From Thiomicrorhabdus aquaedulcis (GTDB taxonomy: Bacteria; Pseudomonadota; Gammaproteobacteria; Thiomicrospirales; Thiomicrospiraceae), in NCBI RefSeq assembly GCF_004001325.1, contig NZ_AP018722.1:186001-250000 (forward strand): DNA of 64,000 nucleotides, written 5' to 3'. The position numbers and the translations under genes were made by a program. Below the pieces are notes generated by a model. It saw only the letters and a list, made by a program, of their open reading frames with translations, had not been told where the DNA came from and did not search any database. Within the stretch, counting starts at the first letter, position 1; every line of letters begins with the position of its first letter. Shown here piece after piece: positions 9,397-17,391 of this stretch.

Positions 9397-10611
9397 TTAT
9401 TGTGTAAAAGTGGTTTTTTGCTGCGCTAAAATATCGCAAAAAGCCGCCAATAACGCCTCAATTTGCGCTGTGGTATGGGTGCTGCAAAGGGTTACTCGCA
9501 GGCGGGCTTGGCCTTGCGGCACAGTGGGAGGGCGAATAGCCCCCACCCAAAAACCGCGCTGTTTAAGCTGCTCGCTCCACGCCAGCGCGGTGTGCGCATC
9601 GCCCAGTAAAATGGGTTGAATGGCGGAGGGTGAGTCGATTAGCGTAAGCCCTAAAGCCTGGGCACCTTGCCTAAACTGACGAATGTGTTGCGCCAATGTT
9701 TCACGTGAAACCTGTGCGGCTTGCACTTGTTTTAAAGCCGCGCGACTGGCCGCCGCATTGAGTTGCGACATGGCGGTGGTGTATATATAGGGGCGTGCAA
9801 ACTGAATTAAACTTTCTATTAACACCTGACTGCCGGCCACAAACGCCCCAGACGTACCAAAGGCTTTGCCTAAGGTGCCCACCAAAATGGTGTTGGCGTC
9901 TGGGGTTAAGCCTAGGTGTTCAAAACTGCCTTTGCCATTTTGCCCTAAGGCACCAAAACCGTGGGCGTCGTCCACCATTAACCAGGCCTGGTAAGTTTGT
10001 GCGAGGGTTTGTATTGTTTTAAGCGGGGCGATGTCGCCGTCCATGCTAAACACGCCATCGGTCACAATTAAGGCTTGTCCCGTACATGAAGCGTGTTGTT
10101 GTGCGGCCGCCTGCAAGCGGCGCTCTAACGCGGCCATGTCGTTGTGCGGGTAGCGTTTAAATTCGGCGCTTGATGCGTGTGCGCCGTCCACCAATGAGGC
10201 GTGGTTAAGCTTGTCGCCAATAATGACGTCGCCGGCTTGCATTAACGTCTGTTGTACCGCCAAGTTTGCCATGTAGCCGGTCGAAAACAGTAACGCGCGT
10301 TCAGTTCCTAGCCAATCGGCCAGCTCGTCTTCTAATAGATGATGATGCAAATGATGGCCGGTAACCAAATGCGCAGCGCCGGCACCAACGCCACTGAGCG
10401 TGCTGTTAAGTTCGGTTATTAAGGCGTCTTTAATGGCCGAACTGTTGGCCAACCCTAAATAATCGTTGGATGAAAAGTTAACCACCGTTAGGCCGTTAAT
10501 TTGCATGATGGGTTGTTGCGGTGAGGTGACCAACGCCCGCGTGCGGTACAAATGCTGGTGTTGGCGCTCTTGTAAACGCGGGGTAAAGCGCTCGGCGATA
10601 GAGGTTGACAT
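9397..10611 (-). CDS. bioF: 8-amino-7-oxononanoate synthase
   Basis: PLP enzyme condensing pimeloyl-ACP with L-alanine, the first step of biotin ring assembly. Conserved features: NFSSNDYLGLAN near residue 45, GAGAAHLVTGHH, LFSTGYMAN, VDDAHGFGALG, and the PLP-binding lysine Lys249 in VGTLGKAFGTSGAF. 404 aa, full length. It lies 22 bp downstream of bioB. A parS-like ParB site is embedded in the coding sequence at 9697-9712, and a perfect ACCAGGCCTGGT lies at 9981, read as QAW. Confidence 0.96.
   Translation of the reverse strand: MSTSIAERFTPRLQERQHQHLYRTRALVTSPQQPIMQINGLTVVNFSSNDYLGLANSSAIKDALITELNSTLSGVGAGAAHLVTGHHLHHHLLEDELADWLGTERALLFSTGYMANLAVQQTLMQAGDVIIGDKLNHASLVDGAHASSAEFKRYPHNDMAALERRLQAAAQQHASCTGQALIVTDGVFSMDGDIAPLKTIQTLAQTYQAWLMVDDAHGFGALGQNGKGSFEHLGLTPDANTILVGTLGKAFGTSGAFVAGSQVLIESLIQFARPYIYTTAMSQLNAAASRAALKQVQAAQVSRETLAQHIRQFRQGAQALGLTLIDSPSAIQPILLGDAHTALAWSEQLKQRGFWVGAIRPPTVPQGQARLRVTLCSTHTTAQIEALLAAFCDILAQQKTTFTQ
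9697..9712. promoter_or_regulatory. parS-like ParB-binding site inside bioF
   Basis: The 16 bases TGTTTCACGTGAAACC match the widely conserved chromosomal parS consensus TGTTTCACGTGAAACA at 15 of 16 positions, including the full inner palindrome. It is placed inside bioF, reading Val-Ser-Arg-Glu-Thr on the coding strand. In many bacteria parS sites lie near the replication origin and often inside genes, where ParB loads for chromosome segregation. That this copy is bound is inference; the match itself is direct. Confidence 0.8.
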
Positions 10612-10633
10612 AAAATTCAGCGCACGCTTATTT

Positions 10634-11659
10634 TTAGGCCGTGAGTTCGGTGACTTGCGCGGCTAACTGTTGCGCCGCCCGCTCGGCTTTGCGGTTGGTC
10701 TGCATTTTAATGCCCAATTTAGCAAACAGCTCAATGTCGTGATCCGATTCGGGGTTGTCGGTGGTGAGCAGTTTGTCGCCGTAAAAAATTGAGTTGGCGC
10801 CGGCAAAAAAGCACAAGGCTTGCGCCTCGTCGGTGAGCGTCATGCGCCCAGCCGATAAGCGTACATAGGTTTGTGGCATGACGATGCGCGCAGTGGCAAT
10901 GACTCTAATAAACTCAAACGAGTCGGTTTGGCCTTTCATGTGCGCCAGCGGCGTGCCTTCGATGGGCACTAATAAATTAATCGGCACCGAGTTTGGGTGA
11001 ACGCGCATGGTAGCAAAAGTACGCAATAACTCGGCGCGGTCTTTGTGCGCCTCTCCCATGCCAATAATGCCGCCCGAACAGACGTTAATGCCGGCTTGTT
11101 GGACTTTATCAATGGTGTCTAAACGGTCTTGATAACTGCGCGTGGTGATGATTTTGGGGTAAAACGCCTCAGAGGTGTCGAGGTTGTGGTTGTAATAATC
11201 CAGCCCCGCTTCTTTAAGTTGTGCCACTTGTTCAGCGTTGAGCATGCCCAGCGTTAAACAGGTTTCAAGTCCCAAGTCTTTGACCACGCGCACCATTTCG
11301 AGTACACGCGGAAAGTCTTTTTTGGTGGGGTTGCGCCACGCCGCGCCCATGCACAGACGAGTTGCACCACGCTCTTTGGCCACCAAGGCTTGCTCGATGA
11401 CCTCTTGCACTTCCATCATTTGTTCTTTTTCGATGTCGGTGTGGTTGCGTGCGCTTTGCGAACAATACGAGCAGTCTTCGGCGCAGCCACCCGATTTAAT
11501 GTTTACCAAGGTGCTGGTTTGTACTTCATTGGGATTAAAATGTTGGCGATGTACGCTTTGTGCATAAAACATTAAATCGTTAAACGGTAAGTCCATAAGC
11601 CGACGAATTTCGTCCAGCGTCCAGTCGTGTCTTACTTGCCCTAGGGTGTGCAGGTTCAT
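10634..11659 (-). CDS. bioB: Biotin synthase
   Basis: Radical SAM enzyme that inserts sulfur into dethiobiotin. The radical SAM cluster motif CAEDCSYC gives Cys59, Cys63 and Cys66. Other family blocks include [39 protein letters not shown] and [11 protein letters not shown]. From the chosen ATG at 11659 the protein is 341 aa, the usual length. An in-frame ATG at 11752 would lie upstream of the probable -10 box at 11697-11702 and adds 31 residues unlike the family, so I rejected it. It heads the biotin cluster and is divergent from comF. Confidence 0.96.
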   Translation of the reverse strand: MNLHTLGQVRHDWTLDEIRRLMDLPFNDLMFYAQSVHRQHFNPNEVQTSTLVNIKSGGCAEDCSYCSQSARNHTDIEKEQMMEVQEVIEQALVAKERGATRLCMGAAWRNPTKKDFPRVLEMVRVVKDLGLETCLTLGMLNAEQVAQLKEAGLDYYNHNLDTSEAFYPKIITTRSYQDRLDTIDKVQQAGINVCSGGIIGMGEAHKDRAELLRTFATMRVHPNSVPINLLVPIEGTPLAHMKGQTDSFEFIRVIATARIVMPQTYVRLSAGRMTLTDEAQALCFFAGANSIFYGDKLLTTDNPESDHDIELFAKLGIKMQTNRKAERAAQQLAAQVTELTA

Positions 11660-11696
11660 AGCGAATTTTCCGAGTTGAGCGAATTTGAATGGGCGT

Positions 11697-11702
11697 ATTA
11701 TA
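11697..11702 (-). promoter_or_regulatory. Probable -10 box of the bioB promoter
   Basis: On the minus strand the sequence reads GGTATAATACG, a perfect TATAAT placed 37 bases before the bioB start. No convincing -35 box is visible, nor a BirA operator of the enterobacterial type. Confidence 0.45.
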
Positions 11703-11778
11703 CCTTGTGAGTTAGTCTCGAGTAGCGTGTCGGTTAAAAACTTATAAAACAACTTGCTTAATCATAGGGGTGGCCATA

Positions 11779-12465
11779 ATGCATTGGCTCGAAAAATGGG
11801 TGATTCCACCGCGTTGCGTTATTACTCAAGAGGCAACTTTAGAGCGTGATTTAAGTGAGTCGCAAATAGGACAACTCTTTACGCCTGTGGGCGTTTGCCC
11901 GCAATGTTGTGAGCCCAGTTTTGGCGCTAAAGTGTGTGGGGCGTGCTTGGCTCAACCCCCAGCGTTTGATCGTACGCAAGTCGCGTATTATTTTGAAGCG
12001 CCACTGACCCAATTGGTTTACGATTTAAAGTATCATCAACAGCATGCTAACGCGCGTTTGTTGGCAGATTTGCTGGCCGAGCAGTTGGACGTGACCGAGG
12101 TGCAAGCCTTAATTGCCATTCCAATTCATCCGTTACGGCGCAAGCAACGCGGCTTTAACCAGGCCTGGTTGATTGCTAAACGACTGTCTAAGGTGCTTAA
12201 TATTCCGTTAATAGAAAAGGTGGTTGAAAGAGTCGCTCATACGCCGAGCCAAACCCAGTTGACGGCCAAAGCGCGCGCGCAAAATTTAAAAAAAGCTTTT
12301 GCAGTTCACCCCGCCCATGCGCAGAGGTTGCACGGCTTGCAACATGTCGCATTGGTGGACGATGTGATGACGACGGGAGCAACCATGCACGAGGTTGCTA
12401 AACAGTTAAAACAACACAGTGCCATTAAGGTGGTGGAAGCGTGGGCAGTGGCTAAAACAGAATAA
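11779..12465 (+). CDS. comF: ComF-family phosphoribosyltransferase
   Basis: Member of the ComF/GntX family, linked to DNA uptake and use of DNA in competent bacteria, though the biochemical role is unclear. N-terminal paired cysteines (CPQCC and CGAC) form a probable zinc site, and the C-terminal PRPP-binding loop reads VALVDDVMTTGATM. Full length at 228 aa. I prefer the ATG at 11779, which has AGGGG nine bases upstream, over the in-frame GTG at 11770. A perfect palindrome lies at 12158, read as NQAW. Placement beside bioB is common in gammaproteobacteria. Confidence 0.88.
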   Translation: MHWLEKWVIPPRCVITQEATLERDLSESQIGQLFTPVGVCPQCCEPSFGAKVCGACLAQPPAFDRTQVAYYFEAPLTQLVYDLKYHQQHANARLLADLLAEQLDVTEVQALIAIPIHPLRRKQRGFNQAWLIAKRLSKVLNIPLIEKVVERVAHTPSQTQLTAKARAQNLKKAFAVHPAHAQRLHGLQHVALVDDVMTTGATMHEVAKQLKQHSAIKVVEAWAVAKTE

Positions 12466-12510
12466 ACAGAATAAACAGAATAAATAGAATAAATAGAATA
12501 AACAGAATAA
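12457..12510 (+). repeat. Six tandem copies of a 9-bp repeat at the end of comF
   Basis: The unit ACAGAATAA occurs six times without gaps; copies four and five read ATAGAATAA. The first copy contains the comF stop codon, so each further copy offers another in-frame TAA. Looks like a replication-slippage array. Confidence 0.85.
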
Positions 12511-12578
12511 ACCGATGTAAAAACGCGCAATGAAAAAACGACACGATGTCATGCAGACTTTAAAAACGGAATCGAATC

Positions 12579-13457
12579 ATGAAAATTGAAATGAAATTGG
12601 GTATGGATGAAGCAATTAAGCTCATTCAATCTTGTCACATTGACACCGTACCCGCCGAGATTTATCAATTAGACGAACTTATGTTGGCGCCCAATCCTAA
12701 TAGCGCGCACGTGGCGCAATTATTGTCTAAAAACCCCGAGATATTGGGGGAGTTTTTGAGTTTGGCCAATCGCGTGTTAAATAAAAGCCCCGATGATTTA
12801 ATTTTTGAAGCCAGTGGTGCGGTCAACTTATTAGGGCTAGACGAAATTAAACGGCTGTTTTTAAGCAGTTATTTAACCAAAAATCTGCCTATTAGTACCG
12901 AAGACCACAAGTTGATTGTTAATTGCCATCGTGCAGGGATTGCCGCTGCCGAACTGTCGTATTGGGTAAATGACATTAGCCGTACTGAAGCGTTTTTTAT
13001 TACCTTTTTGCAAGATATTGGGGTGATTTATATGATGCGTTACGACCCAGATTATTACGCACAAACTTTTTTAAACGCCCAATTAACCTCACCGTTTAGT
13101 GCCTACGAAAAAGAGTTTGAACATTATCAAACGGCGCATACTTTTGTGGGCAGCGTTATTACACGCCGTTGGCATTTGGGCGATTTACTGAGCAAAAGCT
13201 TGCTCTTGCACCATCAAGAAAGTCTAGAGTCGGTAATGGCTTATGATGCTAAGGTGGCCAAAATGGTGGCACTGATGCAATTGGCCAACGTATTGACCTT
13301 TAAAGTGTTTTCGGATCACTACGAAACCGCCGAGTTAAAGCAAATTGAAGAACATACGGTGCGTTTTTTAGCTTTGCCAGATAACGCCGTGCAGGCCGCA
13401 CAAGCGGCGCTTAAAAAGTGGGGAGAAGGCATTAATGATCATGTGTCATCGCATTAA
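12579..13457 (+). CDS. HDOD-type signalling protein
   Basis: 292-aa soluble protein resembling HDOD proteins, which are HD-GYP relatives lacking the metal-binding HD pair and used in bacterial signalling. Supporting segments are SKNPEILGEFLSLANRVLN near residue 49, EASGAVNLLGLDEIKRLFL near 77, and FFITFLQDIGVIYMM near 139, which sits where catalytic HD proteins have a metal-binding HD. No additional output domain is seen. It starts at an ATG 114 bp after comF. The exact partner or signal cannot be told. Confidence 0.6.
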   Translation: MKIEMKLGMDEAIKLIQSCHIDTVPAEIYQLDELMLAPNPNSAHVAQLLSKNPEILGEFLSLANRVLNKSPDDLIFEASGAVNLLGLDEIKRLFLSSYLTKNLPISTEDHKLIVNCHRAGIAAAELSYWVNDISRTEAFFITFLQDIGVIYMMRYDPDYYAQTFLNAQLTSPFSAYEKEFEHYQTAHTFVGSVITRRWHLGDLLSKSLLLHHQESLESVMAYDAKVAKMVALMQLANVLTFKVFSDHYETAELKQIEEHTVRFLALPDNAVQAAQAALKKWGEGINDHVSSH

Positions 13458-13516
13458 ACACCCTGTTAAGCCAGTGGTGCAAGTACGGGTTAAATTTTGT
13501 GCTAATCACAAATAAT

Positions 13517-13545
13517 AAGAGATCTTTGAAAGGTCTCTTGGGGTT
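13517..13545 (+). terminator. Probable terminator after the HDOD gene
   Basis: AAGAGATC and GGTCTCTT form an 8-bp stem (one G-U pair) with a 7-base loop, followed by a T-containing but interrupted tail. About 60 bp after the stop codon. Confidence 0.45.
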
Positions 13546-13602
13546 ATTTATTTTATCTTTACGGTAATTCATGCAAAGGTTTCTATGCGTGGCACTGGAC
13601 TG

Positions 13603-14472
13603 TCAACCCTTTTTCGTACACAAAGACGCCCATTTTTTATCTAAGTCCTTCATGGCTTTGATCCATTGATTTTCATACTCTACTGGCGAATAATCGTCAT
13701 TGGTACTGTGCATTCTTTTGTGGTTGTACCAACCAATATATTCGGTCACGTCGTACAATGCTTCTTTACCCGTGCTGTAGGTTGTCCGATACACTCGTTC
13801 CTTTTTCAAAGAAGCAAAAAAACTTTCTACCACCGCATTATCCCAACAGTTTCCGCGACGGCTCATGCTGGGTTTTATGCCCCAGTGTTTGAGCACGTTA
13901 CGATAGGCCTTGGAGACAAACTGACTGCCTTGATCCGTATGGATAATCAACCCGCGCTTGGGCTTTCGGCTCCACAACGCTCTCATTAAAGCGGTTTTTA
14001 CCAGTTGGGCACTCATGTGTTTATCCATAGCCCAGCCAACCACTCGGCGTGAATATAGATCGATAAACACGGCTAGATATTGCCAGCCTTCCAGCGTGCG
14101 GATATAGCTAATGTCGGCGACCCATTTTTGATTCGGGCCTTTAACATTAAATTCGCGCTTGAGTACATTGGCCGCAATCCGGTCATCGTCAATGGCCGCC
14201 ACATTGCGATTACGGTAACGCTGGCGTGTGACGACTTTTAACTCTAAGGTATTCATACGCTCAATAATATGTCGGCGACTGACGATGAGCTTATGCTTGC
14301 GCTTGAGGGCGGTTTTAATGCGTCGCGCACCAATGGTGTTTTTGTAGTCCTCGACCATCTTCGTGATGTGCTGATCTAGTTCGTTTAACCTCTTCTGTTG
14401 CTGAGCTTGCTTTTTGGTGCGCTCAGGCTGCGATTGAAGATGACTGGTGTAACTACTGCGTTTGAGATCCAT
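13603..14472 (-). CDS. IS3-family transposase, OrfB (integrase core)
   Basis: 289-aa catalytic half of the transposase. DDE residues are Asp120 (KWVADISYI), Asp180 (LIIHTDQGSQF) and Glu216 (WDNAVVESFFASLKKE), giving the characteristic D-D-35-E spacing. An HTH_21-like region lies near residues 35-75. Its frame stays open upstream of the ATG at 14472 (YAWIDEHKAHYGICRLCRL) back into the stem-loop region, showing that it is normally expressed as a fusion to OrfA rather than from this ATG. Confidence 0.93.
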   Translation of the reverse strand: MDLKRSSYTSHLQSQPERTKKQAQQQKRLNELDQHITKMVEDYKNTIGARRIKTALKRKHKLIVSRRHIIERMNTLELKVVTRQRYRNRNVAAIDDDRIAANVLKREFNVKGPNQKWVADISYIRTLEGWQYLAVFIDLYSRRVVGWAMDKHMSAQLVKTALMRALWSRKPKRGLIIHTDQGSQFVSKAYRNVLKHWGIKPSMSRRGNCWDNAVVESFFASLKKERVYRTTYSTGKEALYDVTEYIGWYNHKRMHSTNDDYSPVEYENQWIKAMKDLDKKWASLCTKKG

Positions 14473-14506
14473 TAATCGGCACAGTCGGCAAATTCCATAG
14501 TGGGCT

Positions 14507-14839
14507 TTATGTTCGTCTATCCAGGCGTACTTTGCTACTTGTGAACCGCAAAGTACGCCGCCGCCTTTTTAGGAGTTCAACGTCCTCCAATGCACGAGCG
14601 AGTTCGCGTTTGAGTTTGCGGTTCTGTGCCTCTAAATCGACTGGTATTGCGACAACCAGTTTAGTTGAAGCTTTATCAGGATTATCACGACGATGTTTAT
14701 CAACCCAACCGTAAAGAGTGTTGTCTTTTATGTCTAAATCTCGGGCGATTTGTGCCACGGATTTTGAACCTTCTAGCGCCATTTCAATGGCTTGCAATTT
14801 GAGTTGGTCGTCATAGCGTTTTGATGTTTCATGTTCAAT
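14507..14839 (-). CDS. IS3-family transposase, OrfA (helix-turn-helix subunit)
   Basis: Short DNA-binding protein of the transposase_8 type: KRYDDQLKLQAIEMALEGS, then VAQIARDLDIKDNTLYGWVDKHR, then a leucine-zipper-like helix ending ELLKRRRR. No ATG or GTG fits the conserved N-terminus: homology begins before the TTG at 14797, and an in-frame ATT at 14839 preceded by AGGA is a plausible unusual start (110 aa). The shift of frame into OrfB is expected at TAAAAAG just before the C-terminus. Confidence 0.8.
   Translation of the reverse strand: MEHETSKRYDDQLKLQAIEMALEGSKSVAQIARDLDIKDNTLYGWVDKHRRDNPDKASTKLVVAIPVDLEAQNRKLKRELARALEDVELLKRRRRTLRFTSSKVRLDRRT
14524..14571 (-). promoter_or_regulatory. 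Programmed frameshift signal: slippery run plus 12-bp stem-loop
   Basis: On the transposase mRNA the slippery run TAAAAAG is followed at once by GGCGTACTTTGC, a 12-base loop and the exact complement GCAAAGTACGCC (14548-14559 and 14524-14535). A -1 slip gives LLKKAAAYFA, the conserved IS3 join, but this frame then meets TAG inside the loop. Confidence 0.7.
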
Positions 14840-14905
14840 TCCTATTCGTATTTTTTAAGTCACATTTTAACGTGTCTTTGTGTACGAAGGATTGTAGCCA
14901 GTCCA

Positions 14906-15142
14906 CACATTGATTTTAGAGGCTTTGAAATAGTTTAGGCTGGGCAAGTGGTTTTAAAGAAGAAATTACTAATATTTAAAGAGCTTCACTGTAAAATAAC
15001 TGTCATAATTTTGTAAAAAAATCATAAAATAGAGCATGTTTTAAGTCCTTTAAATCAGTCTTAATTACAGTGTATATACTGAAATATTTGTGGATTTTTT
15101 GTCTCTCTTTAATGCTTTTTAATACTTTTCCAAAACTGGCAG
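14906..15142. other. AT-rich intergenic region
   Basis: Between the insertion sequence and the MBOAT gene. It is clearly richer in A and T than its surroundings. An ATG-started frame (15112) runs into the next gene out of frame and reads MLFNTFPKLAG; I could not show that it is real. No confident promoter. Confidence 0.4.
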
Positions 15143-16489
15143 GTGTGTTTGCAATTCTCTCTAAAAATTTGGCTTTTCAGCGCTTTGTTTATTTTGTTGT
15201 TTGGTTATTTTGGTGCTTTGACAGGTTTAGTCAAGCCCGTATTTTTAGCCAGTAGCCTGCAAAGTTTAGCGGTGCCCTTGCTGATGAGCGCTGGGGTGCT
15301 TGTCTTGGCAATGTGGGTGCAAGCGCACGCGCAAACTAATGCGAACAGTTCAACTTTAACTGTTTGGCGATGGTATAAGCCTCTTTTGGTTTACGGGTTG
15401 TTTTTTAGCATTACCTTAACGTCCTTGTTTGGTTTGACTACTACCTTAACGGGTTCGCACGCTACGTCTACCAGTATATGGTTTTATGGTTTGTCGTTTT
15501 ATACGGCCTTTTTTGCCTATCATCTAGCACAGTCCTCCTTGCAGTCTGGCCATGTTTGGGTCGGCTCTAATCCTCTATTGCTGTTTACAGGTCCTATTGC
15601 GGCTTTTTTTACCTCTATTACCCATAAAGCGTGGCGTAAACGCCTGGCGTATTATCTGCCATTTTTGGTGTTGGGGATTTTTCTGTTTAAGGTAGTGGCG
15701 ACGCCGTTAACCGAATTTTTTAAACTCATAGAGTTGACCGATGCGGTAAGTGCTGTTGTTTTTGCACTGATTTTTGAATTGTTTGTGTACGCTAATTTTT
15801 GCGGGTTGTCGTTGATTATTTATGCTCTGTTAGGCATTTTTGGGGTCAAAATTCCGCTTAATTTTAGGCAACCGTTTTCGGCTCGAAATTTAATTGAGTT
15901 TTGGAAAGGTTGGCACGTAAGTTTGTCTTTGGTACTAAAAGCCTTGTTTTACAATCCCACCAAACACGCCATGGGCAAATCACGCTGGGGCACGTACGCA
16001 GCGATTATGGTGGTTTTTATGGCGTCGGCTATGTGGCACGGCATTACCGTTAACTTTATTGTGTGGGGGTTGTTGCACGGCGCATTATTTGTACTGACAT
16101 TGTGGTTGTTAAAATTAAGAGTGCGTTTTTTATTGGCGTGGGTGCCGGTATTGGTGTCTATTGTAATGCTATTGGCCATTGTTTTAGGGCGCATGATTTT
16201 TGCCGATTCTGACACCGAACGACTGCTAACCAAACTAAGCTTTGTGTACGAACCCAATACCGAACTTTGGTCAACCATTATGGCCGTGCCGCAAGCCGCC
16301 ATGGCGGCGTTGCTCATAGCGTTGGGGTTGGTGTTGGTGGAGTTTACATTTGCTAAGCAAAAGCAAGTGGCCAAACGTAATTACAAATATTTACGGGTGC
16401 CCATAGCGCAATGGGGATTAATTGCCTTGTTTGTCTTGCTGGTCTCGGCCAATATAGGAATAGATTATGCGGTTTATGGTCAGCGTTAA
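15143..16489 (+). CDS. MBOAT-family membrane O-acyltransferase
   Basis: Polytopic membrane protein of the AlgI/DltB type that moves an acyl group across the membrane for O-acylation of a cell-surface glycan. MBOAT signatures: FWKGWHVSLSLVLKALFY near residue 253 and ASAMWHGITVNFIVWGLLHG near 290, containing the conserved histidines. About ten hydrophobic segments. 448 aa. The start is uncertain: the GTG at 15143 has only a poor ribosome site, and the usual AlgI N-terminus is not obvious. It overlaps the SGNH gene by 23 bp, indicating translational coupling. Substrate unknown. Confidence 0.82.
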   Translation: MCLQFSLKIWLFSALFILLFGYFGALTGLVKPVFLASSLQSLAVPLLMSAGVLVLAMWVQAHAQTNANSSTLTVWRWYKPLLVYGLFFSITLTSLFGLTTTLTGSHATSTSIWFYGLSFYTAFFAYHLAQSSLQSGHVWVGSNPLLLFTGPIAAFFTSITHKAWRKRLAYYLPFLVLGIFLFKVVATPLTEFFKLIELTDAVSAVVFALIFELFVYANFCGLSLIIYALLGIFGVKIPLNFRQPFSARNLIEFWKGWHVSLSLVLKALFYNPTKHAMGKSRWGTYAAIMVVFMASAMWHGITVNFIVWGLLHGALFVLTLWLLKLRVRFLLAWVPVLVSIVMLLAIVLGRMIFADSDTERLLTKLSFVYEPNTELWSTIMAVPQAAMAALLIALGLVLVEFTFAKQKQVAKRNYKYLRVPIAQWGLIALFVLLVSANIGIDYAVYGQR

Positions 16490-17372
16490 CAAATGGGCAC
16501 TCTATGCAGGAATCCCGTTTTTATTGGGTTTTTATGGGCTGTATTTAGGGTATTTAGCGGCCACTTATGACGATCAAGGGCGCGCCAAAGCCATTAAAAC
16601 TCAGTACCAGTCAGTGGCTAATACGCCCAATGTGCAAGGCTTAATTTTGGGCGGATCTAACGCTGTATTTGGTTTGTCAGCCCAGCAAATGAGCCGTGAA
16701 CTGGGCATGAATATTCACAACGCCGCCCTGATTAACGAGGGCTTTAACCTAGATAATTATCACCAGTTTTTAATTAACCTTTCTACTCATTTACGTCGCA
16801 ATGAAGTTGAGTGGGTGTTTTTGTCGCCCATGCGCATTTTGCGAGCACCGGGGCAATACGATGAGCCTACGCGCGATATGACGGGACGCGCCAAAACCTT
16901 TGCGCTTCTACCTGACAAAACTCTGCTTAATACTTTATTGGATTGGGGTAATTTACATCGTCCGTCTGACGATAAATATTACGGCAACATAACGCAGTAC
17001 GGCGACTTTGATTTTAGCGGATTTAACTGCACGTTTTACGAAACTACGCGGGCGTTTGAGCCTATGGAAGACGCGTTGTTATTTACGTTTGTGCAGCAAG
17101 AAACTCAGTTTATTAAACGACTTTTTCCAAATGCCACGGTGGTGTTGGTAGCGCCCATGGAGTACGACCCACACGCCAATACTCGCCATGCGTATTTTGA
17201 AACCATGCGTCAAACCATGGCACAAAAACAGATCACGTTTATTGCCCAAGAAGCCATTACCGATTTAGAGCTAATGTGCGATACCGAACCCCACCCCAAT
17301 GTCCAAGGTCGTGCACATCGCACAGCCGATTTGATTAAGCAGTTTAAAGCCCAACGTGAACAGGCTCATTGA
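16467..17372 (+). CDS. Membrane-anchored SGNH-like acyl-transfer partner
   Basis: 301-aa protein with one N-terminal membrane helix (about residues 10-32) and a periplasmic SGNH-hydrolase-like domain. The block-I-like GGSN is in LILGGSNAVFGLSA near residue 60, and the C-terminal Asp/His region reads CDTEPHPNVQGRAHRTADL. Such proteins (AlgJ/AlgX, DltD or PatB-like) accept the acyl group from the MBOAT partner, whose gene overlaps this one. AGGA lies eight bases before the ATG. A palindrome copy overlaps the TGA stop codon. Role as transferase or esterase is not resolved. Confidence 0.7.
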   Translation: MRFMVSVNKWALYAGIPFLLGFYGLYLGYLAATYDDQGRAKAIKTQYQSVANTPNVQGLILGGSNAVFGLSAQQMSRELGMNIHNAALINEGFNLDNYHQFLINLSTHLRRNEVEWVFLSPMRILRAPGQYDEPTRDMTGRAKTFALLPDKTLLNTLLDWGNLHRPSDDKYYGNITQYGDFDFSGFNCTFYETTRAFEPMEDALLFTFVQQETQFIKRLFPNATVVLVAPMEYDPHANTRHAYFETMRQTMAQKQITFIAQEAITDLELMCDTEPHPNVQGRAHRTADLIKQFKAQREQAH

Positions 17373-17383
17373 CCAGGCCTGGT
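17371..17383. repeat. Palindrome copy at the SGNH stop codon
   Basis: Perfect ACCAGGCCTGGT (17372-17383) overlapping the TGA stop, in the 19-bp gap between convergent genes. Confidence 0.9.
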
Positions 17384-17391
17384 ACGTTAGA

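Larger units (their letters stand above)
13596..14905 (-). mobile_element. Complete IS3-family insertion sequence (IS150-like)
   Basis: The 1310-bp element begins TGGACTG at both ends. Its terminal inverted repeats share TGGACTG and CTTTTTCGTACACAAAGAC versus CCTTCGTACACAAAGAC over about 34 bases with few mismatches. It is flanked by the 3-bp direct repeat CAC (13593-13595 and 14906-14908), the target duplication size expected for IS3. It carries orfA and orfB on the minus strand with a frameshift signal between them. No palindrome of the CAGGCCTG family lies inside, unlike most of the surrounding DNA, which agrees with foreign origin. Confidence 0.93.

Noticed and set aside
11660-11752. Upstream start for bioB
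   Set aside because: It lies upstream of the TATAAT at 11697-11702 and adds residues unlike biotin synthases.
15070-15255. Short frame starting MYILKYLWIF upstream of the MBOAT gene
   Set aside because: Hydrophobic but in a different frame; joining it would need a two-base loss or one-base gain, unlike the other breaks in this window.
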